Shown here: positions 11,401 through 23,169 of the stretch, in pieces
Layout: every line of letters begins with the position of its first letter
Position numbering within the stretch: position 1 is the stretch's first letter
Assembly: GCA_016858145.1 (NCBI GenBank)
Contig: JAEHOE010000003.1
Location: 1,860,001 to 1,924,000 of the forward strand
Direction of reading: 5' to 3'
Origin: Edaphochlamys debaryana
Taxonomy: Eukaryota; Chlorophyta; Chlorophyceae; Chlamydomonadales
Length of the DNA stretch: 64,000 bases
The notes under the pieces: generated by a model
Database searches by the model: none
Seen by the model: the letters and a program-made list of their open reading frames with translations, nothing else
What the model was told of the DNA's origin: nothing
Position numbers and translations under genes: made by a program

Positions 11401-14400
11401 TTCGGCCGCCAAGTCTGCTGCCCCCGCCTGTGAGGCGTCGGCAGCGGCTGCCGCTTCGGCTGCCCCTGCTGCTGACGTGGACGGGGACGACAGCGCCTGG
11501 CAGACGGTGGCGAACCACAAGTGCTCGTCCAAGCAGCGGCACGGCTCTGCCCACTCCCACTCCTACTCTCACGCGCACTCGCACTCGCATTCGTACGGCT
11601 CGGAGTGCGACGCCCGCTCCGCCGGCAGCTGCAGCAGCAGCGGCTGCGGAGGCGGCGGCGGCGGCAGCCGTTCCGCAGCCCCCAGCGCTCCGGCCTCCCG
11701 CACGGGCTCCTCGGCACAGGCGCAGGCCCGCCCGCCGCTGCCGGCACCTGCGCCCTCGCGTCAGACCGCGGCGGCCCCCGCCAAGCCCCACGGTGCTGCT
11801 GCCCCCGCCGCACCAGCCGCCATCGCCACCCAGGCGCGTAAGCCGGCGGCGGCCGCGGCTGCTTCCGAGGCCCCCAGCTGCGGCTTCCGCGCTGCGCTCA
11901 TGGGCAACGGAGGCGCAACGCCAGCGGTAGCGGCTGCGGAGACGCACGCGCCACCGCCTGCGCCGGCCCCGGCCCCGGCTCCAGCCCCGGTTCCGGCTCC
12001 AGCGGCAGGCCCCAGCCCAGCCGCTGTGGGCGTGCCCCTCGCGGTCGCCAGCATTGCAACCTCCGTCGCGACCACGGCTCCCGCCGAGCGCAAGCCAGCC
12101 TGGGGCGGTGCCAAGCCCACAATGCCCGCACCCACGCCCGCAGCTGCACCTGCCCCTGCCCCCGCTGCTCCCGTCGCTGCCGCCAGCGCGCCGGCCGCCG
12201 GGCCCAAGCCCCGCGTGTATCCGCCGCTCACGGCTGCTGCGACCCTGGCGTTGTCGTCGTCTGCGTCCGCCCAGGCGTCGACGGCGCCGGCGCGGCCGAC
12301 GCCTCGGCCGCCGCAGTCCAACACGCCCACGCCGCCGCCGCCGTCGCCCATGGCCCCCGTACCGGGCTCAGGCGCGGTCGCAGCGGCCGCTGCTTCCGGC
12401 CCCGCGCCGCTCCCTCCGCTGCCCGCCCTGCCGGCCCTCATCACCGTCGCCGCGCCGCAGCCCTCCGCCTCCACGCCCCACCTCCACGCCGCCGCCGCCT
12501 CTGCCGCCATCACTGGCCCATGCGGCATCTCCGCCGCCGCCGCCGCGGCCGCTGCCTCCATCGCCGTTGCCACGTGCTGCGACTCGGCCAGCGCCGCCGC
12601 CGTCTCTGCGCCGCCGTCGCACCCGGACTCTGACGCCACCTCCACCGGCCCCTCCACCGCCAGCCTGCCCGGCCACGGCGCCTCCTCCCCCCGCTGCGGC
12701 GCGTTCGGCGGCGGCCACCACGACTGGACCCGCCCCAGCCCCGTCGATGCTCTGCTGCAGGCCGCCCTTGACGCCGGCGCCGGCAGCCGCAGCGGCGGCT
12801 GCAGCGGCGACAGCAGCGGCGCCGCCAGCGGCCGCAGGCCCGGCCACAGCAAGACCAGCAGCTCGTCGTCGGCGGGCAGCGCCGGCGGGCTCATGTTTGA
12901 GGCCCCGGCGGCGGCAGGCGTGACGGCGCCGATCGCGGCGCCGCCGAGGCAGCGGGGCGTGTCGACGGTGTCGGCGTCGGGGGCCGCGGGGCAGCAGCTC
13001 GGCGGGCTGAGCCTCAGCTTCCTGGGAGGGACCGAGGTGCCGCCGCCGCGTCGCTCTACCCCCGCCGGCAGCGGCGTGGCGTCGGCCTTCGACCTGCTCT
13101 CGCGCTCCCCCGTGCTCACCGCCGCCGGCTGCCTGGCCGCCGGCAGCCCGGGCCTGCCCGTCTCCATTACCGCCGCCGCCACCGGTGCCGCTGCGGCTTC
13201 GAGCGCGAACTGTGCTGCCGCTGCCGCCGCCAACGGCCCCGCCGCCAAGCACGCCACCGCCAACGGAAACGGCGGCGAGGCACATCGCGGCGGCCGCTCG
13301 GGCCGCAAGGGCCACGGCAACGGTAACGGCAACAACTCCGCCGCCAACGGTAACGGCAACGGCAACGGTTCGACGGCGGCTCAGTCGTGCACGTCGAGCT
13401 CCATGTCTGACGTGGCGCGGCTCAAGGCCGAGAACGAGGCGCTGCAGCGCCGCCTGCGCAGGGTGAGCACCTGGGCCCGGTCCAACCTAACCTCCGCCAT
13501 TCACCCCATGCCCGCCTCTCGCTCCTGCCTGCCCGCTGCCTCCTCCTTTCTCCTTCGGGCCTTCCGTTCTCGCGCGACTACCGCATCCGCCCCTTCTGTG
13601 CTTTACACCGTCCGTCCCACCCCTCCTTCTCGCTCCTGCCCCTGCCGCGCAGGCCGAGCAGCGCCACAGCCAGGAGCTGGCGGCGGTGCTGCTGGACGCC
13701 GAGGCGCACGAGGGCGAGGCGGTGGAGAAGACCCTGGCGCAGGAGCGGCTCAGGTGGGGGCCGGGGCATAGGGGCCGGGGGCGGGGCGGGGGATACTGCG
13801 GTCGTGCACAGCCGGGCGCTGACGGCACGTTATGCTGCGCTGCGCTTCCCTGGCCACGGGGTCGAGGATGGGCGGGTGGCCAGTGACGGCCGCGTGTGCT
13901 GCTGACGGAGGCCTGTGTTTCTCAAGCGGCCTTGACGTCCTTTACACATTCCGCGTGTGCCGCCTCACAGGATCACGGCCAACCTGCTGGCCATCGGCCT
14001 CTGCCCCGAGGCCATCCTCGCCGTCATCGCACCGCCGGGCCACGGCTTCAGCCCCGCCCAGCTCCGCACCGCCTCAAACGCCGCATCCGCCGCCGCCGCA
14101 TCCGCGGCCCCCGCCCCCGCCTCTTCGGCCCCGGTCCCGGCCGCCTTCGGCGGCGCCTCCGCCCAGGCCCCGGGCTCCGCCGCCGCTGCCGCCTCCCCAT
14201 CGCCGCAGCGGTCGGCCTCCGATGAGGACCTTGCTGGCCAGGGCCAGGCTGCCGCAACGAGGCGGGTGTCCGGCGGCGGCACGGCCACGGCCGCCGCCGC
14301 AGCTGATAAGGCGGCGGACGGCCTCGTGGCGCCTGTGATCGGCTCCGCCGCGTCGGCCCCAGTGCAGGTGCCTGCGGCCCCTGGTGCCATCCGCAACAGC

Positions 14401-14829
14401 CTCCTGCCGCTGGCGCTCTCCTCCCTTCCCACCGCGCCGTCTGCGGCCATCGCCATCCCCGTCAGCGCCGCCGCTGCCGCGGCCTCCGCCGCCGACCCGC
14501 GCGCGCTGGGCACCTCCGCCGGCTGCGTCACGACCGCCGCCGCCACCGCCGCCGCCCTGCAGTCCGGCGCCGCCACCGCCATGTCGAGCTTCGGCTCGGG
14601 CGGCGGCGTGGGGCGCGGCGGGTTCCTCGGGGGCAACAGCTTCAAGTCCGGGACCCTCGTGGGCAGCCTCGGGGCCGGGCTGGGCCTGGGCCTGGGCCTG
14701 GTCGGGGGCCTGTCGGTTAGCGTGGCGGCTGAGGTGCAGGCGGCCGAGGAGGATGACGGTTGCGAGGACGAGCTGCCGGCCTGCGGAGATATCTCGGCGC
14801 TCCTAGCCATGTCGGACGACGAGCAGTGA
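8421..14829 (+). CDS. Ankyrin-repeat protein with very long low-complexity tail
   Basis: Eleven exons give 1,499 residues in consistent phase: 8421-8788, 8922-9032, 9291-9354, 9504-9644, 9879-10022, 10235-10313, 10492-10577, 10791-10928, 11054-13462, 13653-13753 and 13971-14829. The intron at 10023 has a GC donor. Residues ~105-331 form degenerate ankyrin repeats, with hallmarks such as RTCLHYAAGYGHEECVSLLL, VPLHFAAIHGHP, SSALMLAAAANGTEAL and RNVLDYAPAGSQVRRLL. A charged helix (DQLEEVAARRQAALL) and Lys-rich patch follow. Exon 9 alone encodes 803 mostly disordered residues rich in Ala, Pro and Ser, with a His/Ser run near residue 540. A short coiled coil (VARLKAENEALQRRLRR, then EAVEKTLAQERLR) lies near residues 1,164-1,215. 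Ankyrin repeats mediate protein-protein contact; no catalytic domain is visible. The start is uncertain: in-frame ATGs exist at 8202, 8274 and 8310, and 8421 was preferred for its ATGGCT context. Confidence 0.82.
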
Positions 14830-17800
14830 TGCGCGCTGGCAACGGTTGGGAGTTGGCAGTTGGCAGGAGGGGTGGCCCAGAGCGGCAGGAGGTCGCAGGC
14901 GTGGACGTGGGCGTGGGCGTTGACTGGCTGTACGGGTCAACTGGCGGGTTGTGGGCGGGGCGGGGCGGTGGCTTGTGTGTCTCCCAAGCTGGGAGGCACG
15001 CAGAGAAGGCCAAGCGCGGCGAGCGGGCTTTGATAATAAATCTGTGGTACGGATAATCCTGTCGCACGGAGCACACGGAGCGGCAGGACAATTAGTTGTG
15101 GGGCGGGAGGGTCGCACGGTGCCTCGCCATGCTGCGGCGCTGGCGAGGGAGGCGTGGTGTCGGCAGTGCTCAAGTGGGGGTGTTATGTGTGTGCCCTGTG
15201 CGTGTGTGTGTGTGTCGGCTGGGTGCAGGAGTTGCCGCGTGCGTCGGGCCCGGTGGTGGCACCGGGTGGCCGCGGCGGCGCGGTGCCTAGTGGAGGCAGG
15301 CACCGCAGTGCGCGGAATTGAGCTCGGGTTGCGGAGCGTAGCAAGTGTGTTGGCGGCAGTGGTTGTGCCCCAACGAGCCGACAGGCCAGGAGCCGGTTGG
15401 TGCTTATAGCGAAGAAAGCAGGCGGGAGGTGCGCTGCGCTTGGCGCGTACTGCTGTCACATGTGCCGCCGCACGAGTATAGCAGACAGAGCATAGTTTCC
15501 CGGTGCACGGTGCGGAAGCTCCGAGGTCGGCGATCATATGTTTGATGTTGTCGGGTGTTTTGGTGCGCGATCATCGGTGCTGCGGAGCAGCGGAGCGTAG
15601 GACTTGCAAAGCCGATTAAGCTGTGGCGAGGTTGCGTGGCGGCGGGCCTGCCGCGGAGTGGAGAGCAGGCTCGCACGGAGCATCGTTTGAAGAGGGGGCC
15701 TTTGCGGTGTGGAGGGGGACAGCCTGTGAGGGGCAGAGGATAGGAGGGAATCATCGAGGCCAGAAATGGAGGGTGCTCGGTATGTTGTGTTCGTGGACGT
15801 GGGGCCGCTTGCGTACGTCGGAACGTAATGTGCGCTTTGTTGCGTTGGGGGCGGCTTGCCCCCGATTCATGTTTCAAGCCGGGGGAGAGAGTGAGACCGG
15901 AGGCAGCGTGAGTATACCGCGCCCATTGGTGCCTTTGTGTGCGGGGCAAAGAACCCGGAGAGTTGATGAGTTTGAACCTCCTGGGCTGCTGGGCCAAGGT
16001 CGGCCGCAGCGCCCTGTGTTGTGTCATGCGGGCCCGGTGTACCCTTGTTGGGGCCCCGCTGTGCGAGTTGCATTGGGCTATGCGTGGGGCAGCGCTGCGG
16101 TACATTTGCCCGCGCGCACCTAGTGAGAAGACAATCTAAGCGTTAAGTTCCCTCCTTCACCGCCCTTCCACCCCTTTCGTCGCTCGTGACATCGTTTGAA
16201 GTCTTCTCTATTGTGTGTTCGGATGCGCAGTTTTGGGCGCGCTAGGCGGGGTTGATCCCCGGGTTCGTTCGAAGTTTGCTTCCGGGAGGGGGGACGCGGC
16301 AGCCTGGCAGGCTCGAGTGCGTGGCAGGCTCGGGAGGACGTGGATGAGCCCCGTGTTGGGGACCGGGGGCACGCCACGCGTTTTTCCCAGGGGCGCTGCC
16401 TGGCTGCGGTCGCCCAACCCCAGGTTGCGGCAAAGCTGAGAGTTGTGAGGGTTGTCAGGCGTTGGGGCTGCGCGGGCGCACCTTGGCCCGCCTGTTGTGC
16501 AGCACGGACCAGTTCTTCGGTCCAGGACAAGTCCGCTGGTAGCTTGTAAACCACGGCTCATATCTCGTTTCCTCGAGTGCGGCTCAGCAGCGCCTCGCTC
16601 GTCCCGTACCTCTCCGCCCACCAGTCGAGCCCTCAGGACGTACCAGTATCAAGCAGTAGGAGGAGGTACTGAGGCGTGGTCTACACGGGCCGCCGACATA
16701 GGCCTTGTCCCCCTGCTTGTCCCTTGCCTGCTGTGGGAGCATCACGGTCTTCGCCAGTCCTGCACCCTCCCAGGCAAGCTTCGTCCCCGGCACAGGCCCG
16801 GCATACAGCAATTGAGCGGATACCTGTTGCTAGTACCGCCTGCCCACACCCCACCATGCCTGCAGGCTAGCCCGTGAGGGCTGACAACGCCTGCCGTGAA
16901 TTCCTGCAGACCCTGACTACCCCTGGAAGGGTTCCCCCAGGTTCCCCTTGGTTCCCCTCACGTCTAACCTCAACACCCAAGTAATGCTATCCAAGTAGGT
17001 TCTGGACGTTCCCTCGGGCTCTGCTGCAGGCTGGTGTGCTCTAACGCGAAGCCTGACCGGCCCCGGCAGCTCGCCCTCCCCCCGTTTCCGTAACTCGTGT
17101 GCGTTTCCACCCGCGAGATAATTGCGTGCCCCTTTGCCCTCGCGGGCCCTCCCGGTTCACAGGCGACGACGACACTCGGTAAGCCCCACAGGTCTGCGTA
17201 GTCTGCGACACACGCCCTACGCCACAACCAAGCGCCTCGCTTCGTTGATGTCTTCTACACCCAAGTAATCGGACAAGACTGCTTCAACTCAGCGCAGGGT
17301 GGAGCAGGGTGGAACAAGGGTGTCTGTCCCTCCTCAGGACAGGGAAAAGGGCTGAGTCCCAAACCCCGCGAGGCCGGGCAGCACTGGGGCCGCGCAATCA
17401 AGCACTACGCCCCACAGCGTACAGCGCACGGACTGAACCCACGCCGCCATAAGTTGGGGGCCTTCGCAACCCCGCAATGCCGGACTTGGCCGGTTGGGTT
17501 GGGCGCACAAACACATGCACCCTCCAGAATATAGAAAGAGTAGATGTCCGTCTCCAATCCGCTACTGCCCACACGCCACCCGCTACATCTCTTGGACGGA
17601 CGGACGGACGCCGACACGGGGTAATCCTGGAGGGCTGAGGCCCCCGGCTGGCGCTTCCGCGCCAGGCGCTACGCCAGGGCTCAGCCCAAAAACGTCAACG
17701 AAGGCGAAGCGCTTGGTTGTGTGGCGTAGGGCGTTCGCCGCAGACTACGCAAGGAGACGACCTGTGGGAGGGCTCGTTGTCGCCTGTGAACCGGGAGCAG

Positions 17801-18225
17801 GGTGGGGCCGGCCGTCAGACCGCCGTAGTATCCTGCTCCAACGGGGTGAGGACATGTGAGGGGCCTCACATGTCCGTGGCCGCCCCGAAGCGTACACTAA
17901 CGTATGCCCCACATGATCACAACCACAATTGTATTGTGCCCACGAGACTGCACGCGGATGGCGGAAATTGGCACGGACGCGAAGGTCGAGGCCCGCAAGC
18001 GCGCTCAAAGTTTCAAATCCAGCTGTCTTCGCGCGCTCCGGAACACGCGTTGTGCCGCGAACTACAGCTGCCTGCTTGCACAGCTTTGTACACATAAGTG
18101 ATTGCCGCCTGAAGCAGCTCGACGGCAGTGCCCGTACTAGAGTGTCCAGCGCTTGCCGCGCTGAGCAAGTCGACTCGTGCCTGCTGAGGTGCAGCACACG
18201 CGCTTACTCCTCGCATCACCTCACT
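14830..18225. other. Long spacer with 3' UTR and an inverted-repeat element
   Basis: No coding exon could be supported in these 3.4 kb. The ankyrin gene's 3' UTR starts here; the first TGTAA on this strand that I find is at 16,545-16,549, which would be unusually distant. A (GT)n run lies near 15,200-15,215. The sequence ACACCCAAGTAAT occurs at ~16,974 and ~17,258. The inverted-repeat element at 17,149-17,797 is listed separately. The last part must hold the CDCA7-like gene's promoter, but no TATA box is obvious. Confidence 0.35.
17149..17797. mobile_element. Candidate non-autonomous DNA transposon with ~100-bp terminal inverted repeats
   Basis: The left end reads CTCCCGGTTCACAGGCGAC and the right end is its reverse complement, GTCGCCTGTGAACCGGGAG. 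The two arms match for ~100 bp (roughly 17,149-17,249 against 17,694-17,797) at about 80% identity with small indels, and enclose ~445 bp without a coding frame. Homology stops sharply outside both ends. No clear target-site duplication is visible, so the superfamily cannot be assigned. A fragment of the arm sequence also occurs near base 824, which supports a dispersed repeat. Confidence 0.5.
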
Positions 18226-21200
18226 ATGCCTCCCAAGAAGCGCCGCGCGGCCGCTGCTGCTGTCGAGGACTTTGACGACGATGCCCACGACATTGACGCT
18301 GAGCGCAACGCGAATATGGCCCGCAACGCGAAGATGCTGCAAGAGCTGGGCATGGGCCAGGCCCTGGCTGACGTAGCTGCGAGCGCGGCGGAGAGGAAGG
18401 CCGGAAATGCTCGCGAGGTGCGGGCAAGCCCCGCCTGCCACGGTCTGCTAAGTTCGCGCTCGGGCCCCCCTTGGTTTCAACCCGAACTCCCCACCCGCAC
18501 ACCCGCCCTCGCCCGCATCCGCAGGGCCCTGCTCCAAAGCGCCAAAGAAAAGAAAAGGAGCCCGTTGGCCCGGCCCGGCGCAGCAAGCGCCTAGCTGGGG
18601 TCGAGGCGCCGCCCATGGTGGAGCTGGATGACGACGGCAAGCCCGTGAACCTGCCTCCACGGGGAGAGAACGACGGCGAGGAAGAGGAGGAGGAGGGGCT
18701 GATGGACCTCATGAGTGAGCGATGCGCGGGGGGGGGGGGTCCGAACTTTGACGCGTGGAGAGCCTGGACCGTTGACGGTTGATGCCTTGGAGTGCGCGCT
18801 GGGTGGGGTCTTGAGGGGGCGCTGCCTTGCAGCGGCACATTGGGGGCCCCATGCCCGCGCTGCATGCCCGCCGGCGTTGCATTACTAGCAGGCAAGACTC
18901 CTGGCTCCAGCACGCCCTCTACGTCCCCAGCAGCATCCTGCACCCAGGTACATCCCTTCCCGGCGCCTCCACGCCGGTCACCGCCGCACCGTCCGCTCCT
19001 GACCATGTCCCCGCTCCTGCCTCCCCCACATGCCTCGCATGTGCCGTGCCGCTCCCTCCCGCAGCCCGCCCCGGTGGCGTGCGTCTGCTGCCCAACCTGG
19101 ACGCACTGACCGAGGAGGAGCGGCAGGCACTGGAGGAGCGGCGCTGCCAGCCGGGCAAGTCGCGGAGCAGCACGTACGACAGCAAACTGGGTGAGCAGGG
19201 GTCGCTTGGACAAGGGTACCGTAATCCGGAGTCCGCTGCATTCGCACAAAGCAGTACCCAGGGCAAGGAGAGGGATGGGGCCAGTCCAGTCGGGGGGTCT
19301 GACGCACAGCGCATCGCTGCCACACCAAGTGACCCGGTGGGCCGGTCATGCCAGCACAGGGCAACCTCAGCTGCTGCAGGCCCACCCACCCCACCAGCCC
19401 CAGACACCCATCGCTCTCACCCCCGCTGTCTCGTGTTTCTCTTCGCCCCGTCCACCCACGCAGGCCTCTCCTGCCATTTCTGCCGACAGAAGACGCTGTG
19501 CATCGAGCCCGGCTGCCCGCGCTGCTCCCTGCGCGTCGCCTCGGCGGTGTGCGTGGGCAAGAGCAGCTGCTCTCGCTGCCTGAGCGCAACCGGCGTCTTC
19601 TGCCGCGCATGCCTGCACGTGCGGTGAGCGGGCGAGGCGCGGGATACGGGTCGTGGGGGGGGCAGGAGGCGTGGGCGGGGGGCATCGGGGGCCAGGGTTA
19701 GGGGCGCGGACGGGCTAGCAGCTGGCCGAGTACCGGCGAGGCCATGGGCTTTGGGGTACGGTAAGGGCACCGGACGGTCGAGCCAGCGGCGCAGGGAAGG
19801 GCGCAACAGGAGGGAATGAGTCCTGACGCAGACGTCCTGTTGTGAGCCATGAGGCCTCGGACGTCCTGGTGTGAGCCATCAGGCGGCGGCAGGGTCTATC
19901 CCGAAGGGGCGTACCGACAACTGTGTGACCCGCTCCCTGGCTCCCGCACACGTGTACGGCCACACACAGGTACGGCGAGGACCTGGACGAGGTGCGAGCC
20001 GACCCCGGCTGGCTGTGCCCGCACTGCTACGTGGAGGAGCACGGGGCCGTCCACCTGCACGGCTGGTTCTGCAACAGGTGGGTGGGTGGCCGAGATGGCT
20101 GGAGGCCGGGGGCAGGGCCTCCGTGACAGGGCTCCGCGGGGCGGGTGTGGACTTCAATTACGGTACGGGGATCCCAGAACCAACGCCAACCCAATCACGT
20201 GTCGAGCTGGCTTGAGCAAAACAATAGGCTTTCGTGCGCTCCTCGCCTGCCACCACCCCTGCCCACCCCCGCTGTCCATCCTCCGTCACCTGCTCCCCTG
20301 CCCGCCCCTCCCCCTCCCCGGCGCACTCCGCTCCCCTCTTCCTCCCCCCTGCAGCTCCTTCTGCATGCAGGCCCGCGGCATGAAGGAGACGGGGCAGAAG
20401 TACGCCGAGGCGAGGGCGCTGGGCTTCAAGAGCGTCCAGCACATGCTGCAGGTAGGGACAGGGGGAGGCTGGGGCGGGGGCGAGGAGCGGTACAATTATG
20501 ACGGAGGTGGTCGGCACATGCACGCTCTGGCCGCCTAGACCCATGCCTTTACCCAAAACAGACGTGGGGCTAGCACCGTGCTCTGTAAAAAAGCGGGAGC
20601 GTTGCGGACCAGTGTGTGCATTGTGGTCGATGGGTGGTCGAGCTCTGACCCTCCCGTGTCGCGCAGTCCACCATGAAGGCCCTCTCGCCGGACGAGCTCG
20701 TCGCCTTCATGGCGGGTACGGAGGGTTCCGGCGTGGGGTTCTGCGTTACTGGGTGCCGTACTTTTTGCACCTACTAGGGCCTTCGGCGCACTTGGGGCAA
20801 CAGCCAGCCCCCACACGGCCTATCCATACGCTGCTCGGTCAGAGCACAGTGCTACCGCACCCACGGCCGGCCCAGTCCTCATCAGTCTCCTGCTCCTACC
20901 CTGCTCCTTGCCATCGCATTCCTCGCAGGCTGCCAGGCCCGCGCCAAGCCCAGGATGCGCCACGAGCTGGGCGAGCCCATCATGCTCACAGCGGCCAACA
21001 AGGCAGCCCTCAAGAAGGAGGAGGCGGCCAAGGCTGCCAGCGCTCAGAAGGAGGAGGCGGGCAAGGAGGAGGAGGCAGCCAAAGAGGATAAGGCGGCAGC
21101 CAAAGAGGAGGCGGCAGGGGAGGGGGGCAAGGCAGCGGCCGCGGACGCCGCCGGTCCCAGCTCTGGCCCCGAGCCGGAGGCCGCGGCTGCTCCCGGCCAA

Positions 21201-21551
21201 GGCGGGGCGGGTGGGGCCGCAGCGCCCGCCCCGCGCCGCTCGAGCCGCGGAAAGGCTGAGGCTGTGGCCGTGCCCGAGGCCGAGGCCGTGGTCGAGGCGG
21301 CCGCTGCCGAGGACGTGCCCCTGGCCGCGCGGCGCGGCGCTCGCAGGCAGGCGGCCGCACACGCGGTCAGGGCCCAGCCCAAGGCCATCGAGGCCGAGGC
21401 CCGGGCGGCCAAGGCCATGCCGGCGGTGCTCCCTCTCGGCCGCCAGAGCATGGCCGCGCCCTTGTCGCCTGGAGAGGGGGCGCCTGAGGGCGCGGTGGCG
21501 GAGGCGGTGGAGGGCCCCGCTGTGATGGCCGCCGCGGTGGAGGTGGCTTAG
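18226..21551 (+). CDS. CDCA7-like zinc-finger protein (zf-4CXXC_R1 family)
   Basis: Eight exons give 514 residues in consistent phase: 18226-18417, 18525-18714, 19065-19190, 19464-19623, 19970-20077, 20355-20451, 20667-20715 and 20929-21551. The N-terminus (MPPKKRR) and RRSKRLAG are basic, nucleus-type segments. The family domain spans residues ~173-291. It starts CHFCRQKT, continues with CxxC pairs, has RYGED before WLCPHC, and ends with WFCNSSFC and ALGFKSVQHML, matching the CNCSFC...GY.SV..YL end of CDCA7 proteins. A ~13-residue insertion separates the last two Cys clusters, which are normally adjacent (CRGICNCSFC). CDCA7 proteins of animals and plants bind chromatin and recruit the SNF2 remodeller HELLS/DDM1 for DNA methylation maintenance; the same role here is inferred. 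The C-terminal ~200 residues are Ala/Glu/Lys-rich and probably disordered. A second model placing an exon at 18892-18947 was rejected on phase. Confidence 0.87.
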
Positions 21552-21765
21552 GCTGCCGTTTGGATGGTCCATGAGCCTGAAGGCCCTTGGGGTTGGGAGC
21601 AAAGCTTGTGTGGGCAGGGCCAAAAAAGTTATCGGCGGCCGTGGCTGGGCGTGGCCCTGATCAAGGAGAAATGGCTACGGCAAGCAGTATACCTGTGTGT
21701 AGGACTGGGACCTGAGGATAGGACTACTGGAGGCTCAGCTGCACCGCGGCAGTATGGCACGATAT

Positions 21766-21770
21766 TGTAA
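21766..21770 (+). terminator. Polyadenylation signal TGTAA of the CDCA7-like gene
   Basis: TGTAA is the standard polyadenylation motif of volvocine algae. This one lies 215 bases after the TAG at 21549-21551, a normal 3' UTR length. Confidence 0.6.
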
Positions 21771-22675
21771 TAGCTGATCGACCGTGCGGGCTTTCTTAAT
21801 TGTGGACATTGCGTTGAGATGCAGCCATGTTGATGTCGTTGTTGGTCGTGTGACACGGGCATGGGCAACAGCCGTGACCTCCCATGCGGGCAGAAGGGGG
21901 GCCTGCTGCCGTGGCCAATAGTCTTCCGAACGCAAGTACATACGCGCGTGGCTTGTTGATAGAGCAGATGAGACGTTGGCGGACCATAGAAGCTTGGCTT
22001 GCTTGGCCCCCGCTCGGTTCGAGACACGCCCTCAAGCGGCTCAGGCGGGCTCACGGCCTGGGTTGTGGCGAGCTTATGCCTGGACCTGATATGGGGGCGT
22101 TGTGATCCAAAACGGAGCTTGGGCGCTCGGTGCGGGGAGGGGAGGGGCTTTACAGCACAATACCGCTTCGTACGGCATTGGTCAACGGGTGTATCACTGT
22201 GTGTGTGCTGGCGTTGAGTTGAGGTGAAGCTTCCCTCATCCCTTGCTGGCAGGGGCTTGTCACGAGGACCAATCCTGGACGGTCGTTACCAGTTTCGGAG
22301 GAGCGGCCTCAACGCACTCAAGCGATAAAGGATGAAGGGAAAGGTCAATGACTCTAGCATTCCCCTCATCCTTGTGACGTCATCTCGGTCTGGGCCGGAG
22401 AAGGTAGAGCAAGGAGGCCGGCGCAGCTGCGAGTCCCCCTTGTGTCTTGACCTTGACCCCGCATCATCCTTGTTAAAGCATCATTGCCTCTCAGCGGGGC
22501 AGCCGCACGGCCACAGGGAGGAGCAAGGGTTATGAATGCCGTGCGCGGGGCGGGCGGCTCGGGAGCCTGGGCTGCACGCTGGGATGTCCTGGGATGCCGC
22601 ACCGGGCACCTTGGATGGGCGGCATGGTGCACAGCGCAAGCGACACGCACTCGCGACTACAGTCATCCGGTGCTA
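21771..22675. other. Spacer, no gene seen
   Basis: No coding exon could be supported. The distal part leads into the segment shared with the first U1 locus, which begins near 22,640 with scattered matches and becomes clear from ~22,676. Confidence 0.3.
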
Positions 22676-23006
22676 TCTGTTACAGCACCTGCACGCACAC
22701 TCGCAGGTGCCGGGGGATCCGGGGCTGTACCGCTGTAGACACGGCGGGTGTGGCCCCATGCAGGATTTCGGATGCTGCGGATGGATGGGCGGCACGGCAG
22801 GCCGCAAGTTCGCGCGGTGCGACAAGCCATGCTAACCTTTGCAGTACCTGCACACACACACAGTTGCAGGAGCCTGGGAGCCTGGACTGCTGAGGCGGTG
22901 GGCGGGGCGGCCCCGAGCGACGTCCTTGTACCCACCATCGCGCTACCGTCGCACTCCGCGGGACATGCGGCGGGGCCGGGTGGGAGGTGAGGCCCCTTTA
23001 CCAACC
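22676..23006 (+). promoter_or_regulatory. Conserved upstream region of U1 snRNA gene 2
   Basis: This matches 1470-1801. CCCACCATCG is perfectly conserved at 22,931-22,940, at -76 to -67 from the RNA start, the same spacing as in copy 1. The following GCGCTACCGTCGCAC and the GGTGAGGCCCCTTT just before the start are also shared. The pattern fits a plant-type upstream sequence element for snRNA transcription. Confidence 0.55.
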
Positions 23007-23169
23007 ATACTTACCTGGCCCGTCATTCGAGGTGATCCAGCAGGCCTCGGTGATATCCTCGGACTTCGCCTTGCACTCAGCGAGGGCCTTGGGTAGTCGG
23101 CCCTTCGGGTGTCCGGCAGGGCTTAATTTTTGTCAGGCTGAGGATCGCGCACTGCGCGCCTCGGCTCCC
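23007..23169 (+). ncRNA. U1 spliceosomal snRNA, copy 2
   Basis: The sequence is nearly identical to the copy at 1802-1964. I see one clear substitution, directly after the Sm site (TTTTTGTC here, TTTTTGTG in copy 1). The ATACTTACCTGG 5' end, TTGCACTC loop, AATTTTTG Sm site and GC-rich terminal hairpin are all intact, so both copies could be functional. AGTAAAGAATGC follows the hairpin, matching AGTAATGAATGC after copy 1. The gene lies on the same strand as copy 1, 21.2 kb downstream. Confidence 0.92.

Noticed and set aside
11220..13365. Long minus-strand frames opposite the ankyrin gene's exon 9
   Set aside because: They are Ala/Gly/Arg-rich mirror frames of a GC-biased exon with no domain or splice support.
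16205..16290. Possible tRNA-like T-loop (GGTTCGTTC) near 16,262
   Set aside because: No cloverleaf stems could be formed around it. No convincing tRNA or rRNA gene was found in the window.
18827..19627. Continuous frame through the CDCA7-like gene's introns, including a DSWLQHALYVPSSIL segment
   Set aside because: No acceptor/donor pair joins it in phase to exon 18525-18714, whereas splicing 18714 to 19065 is in phase. Reading through 19,191-19,463 would also insert a long non-family segment before the zinc finger.
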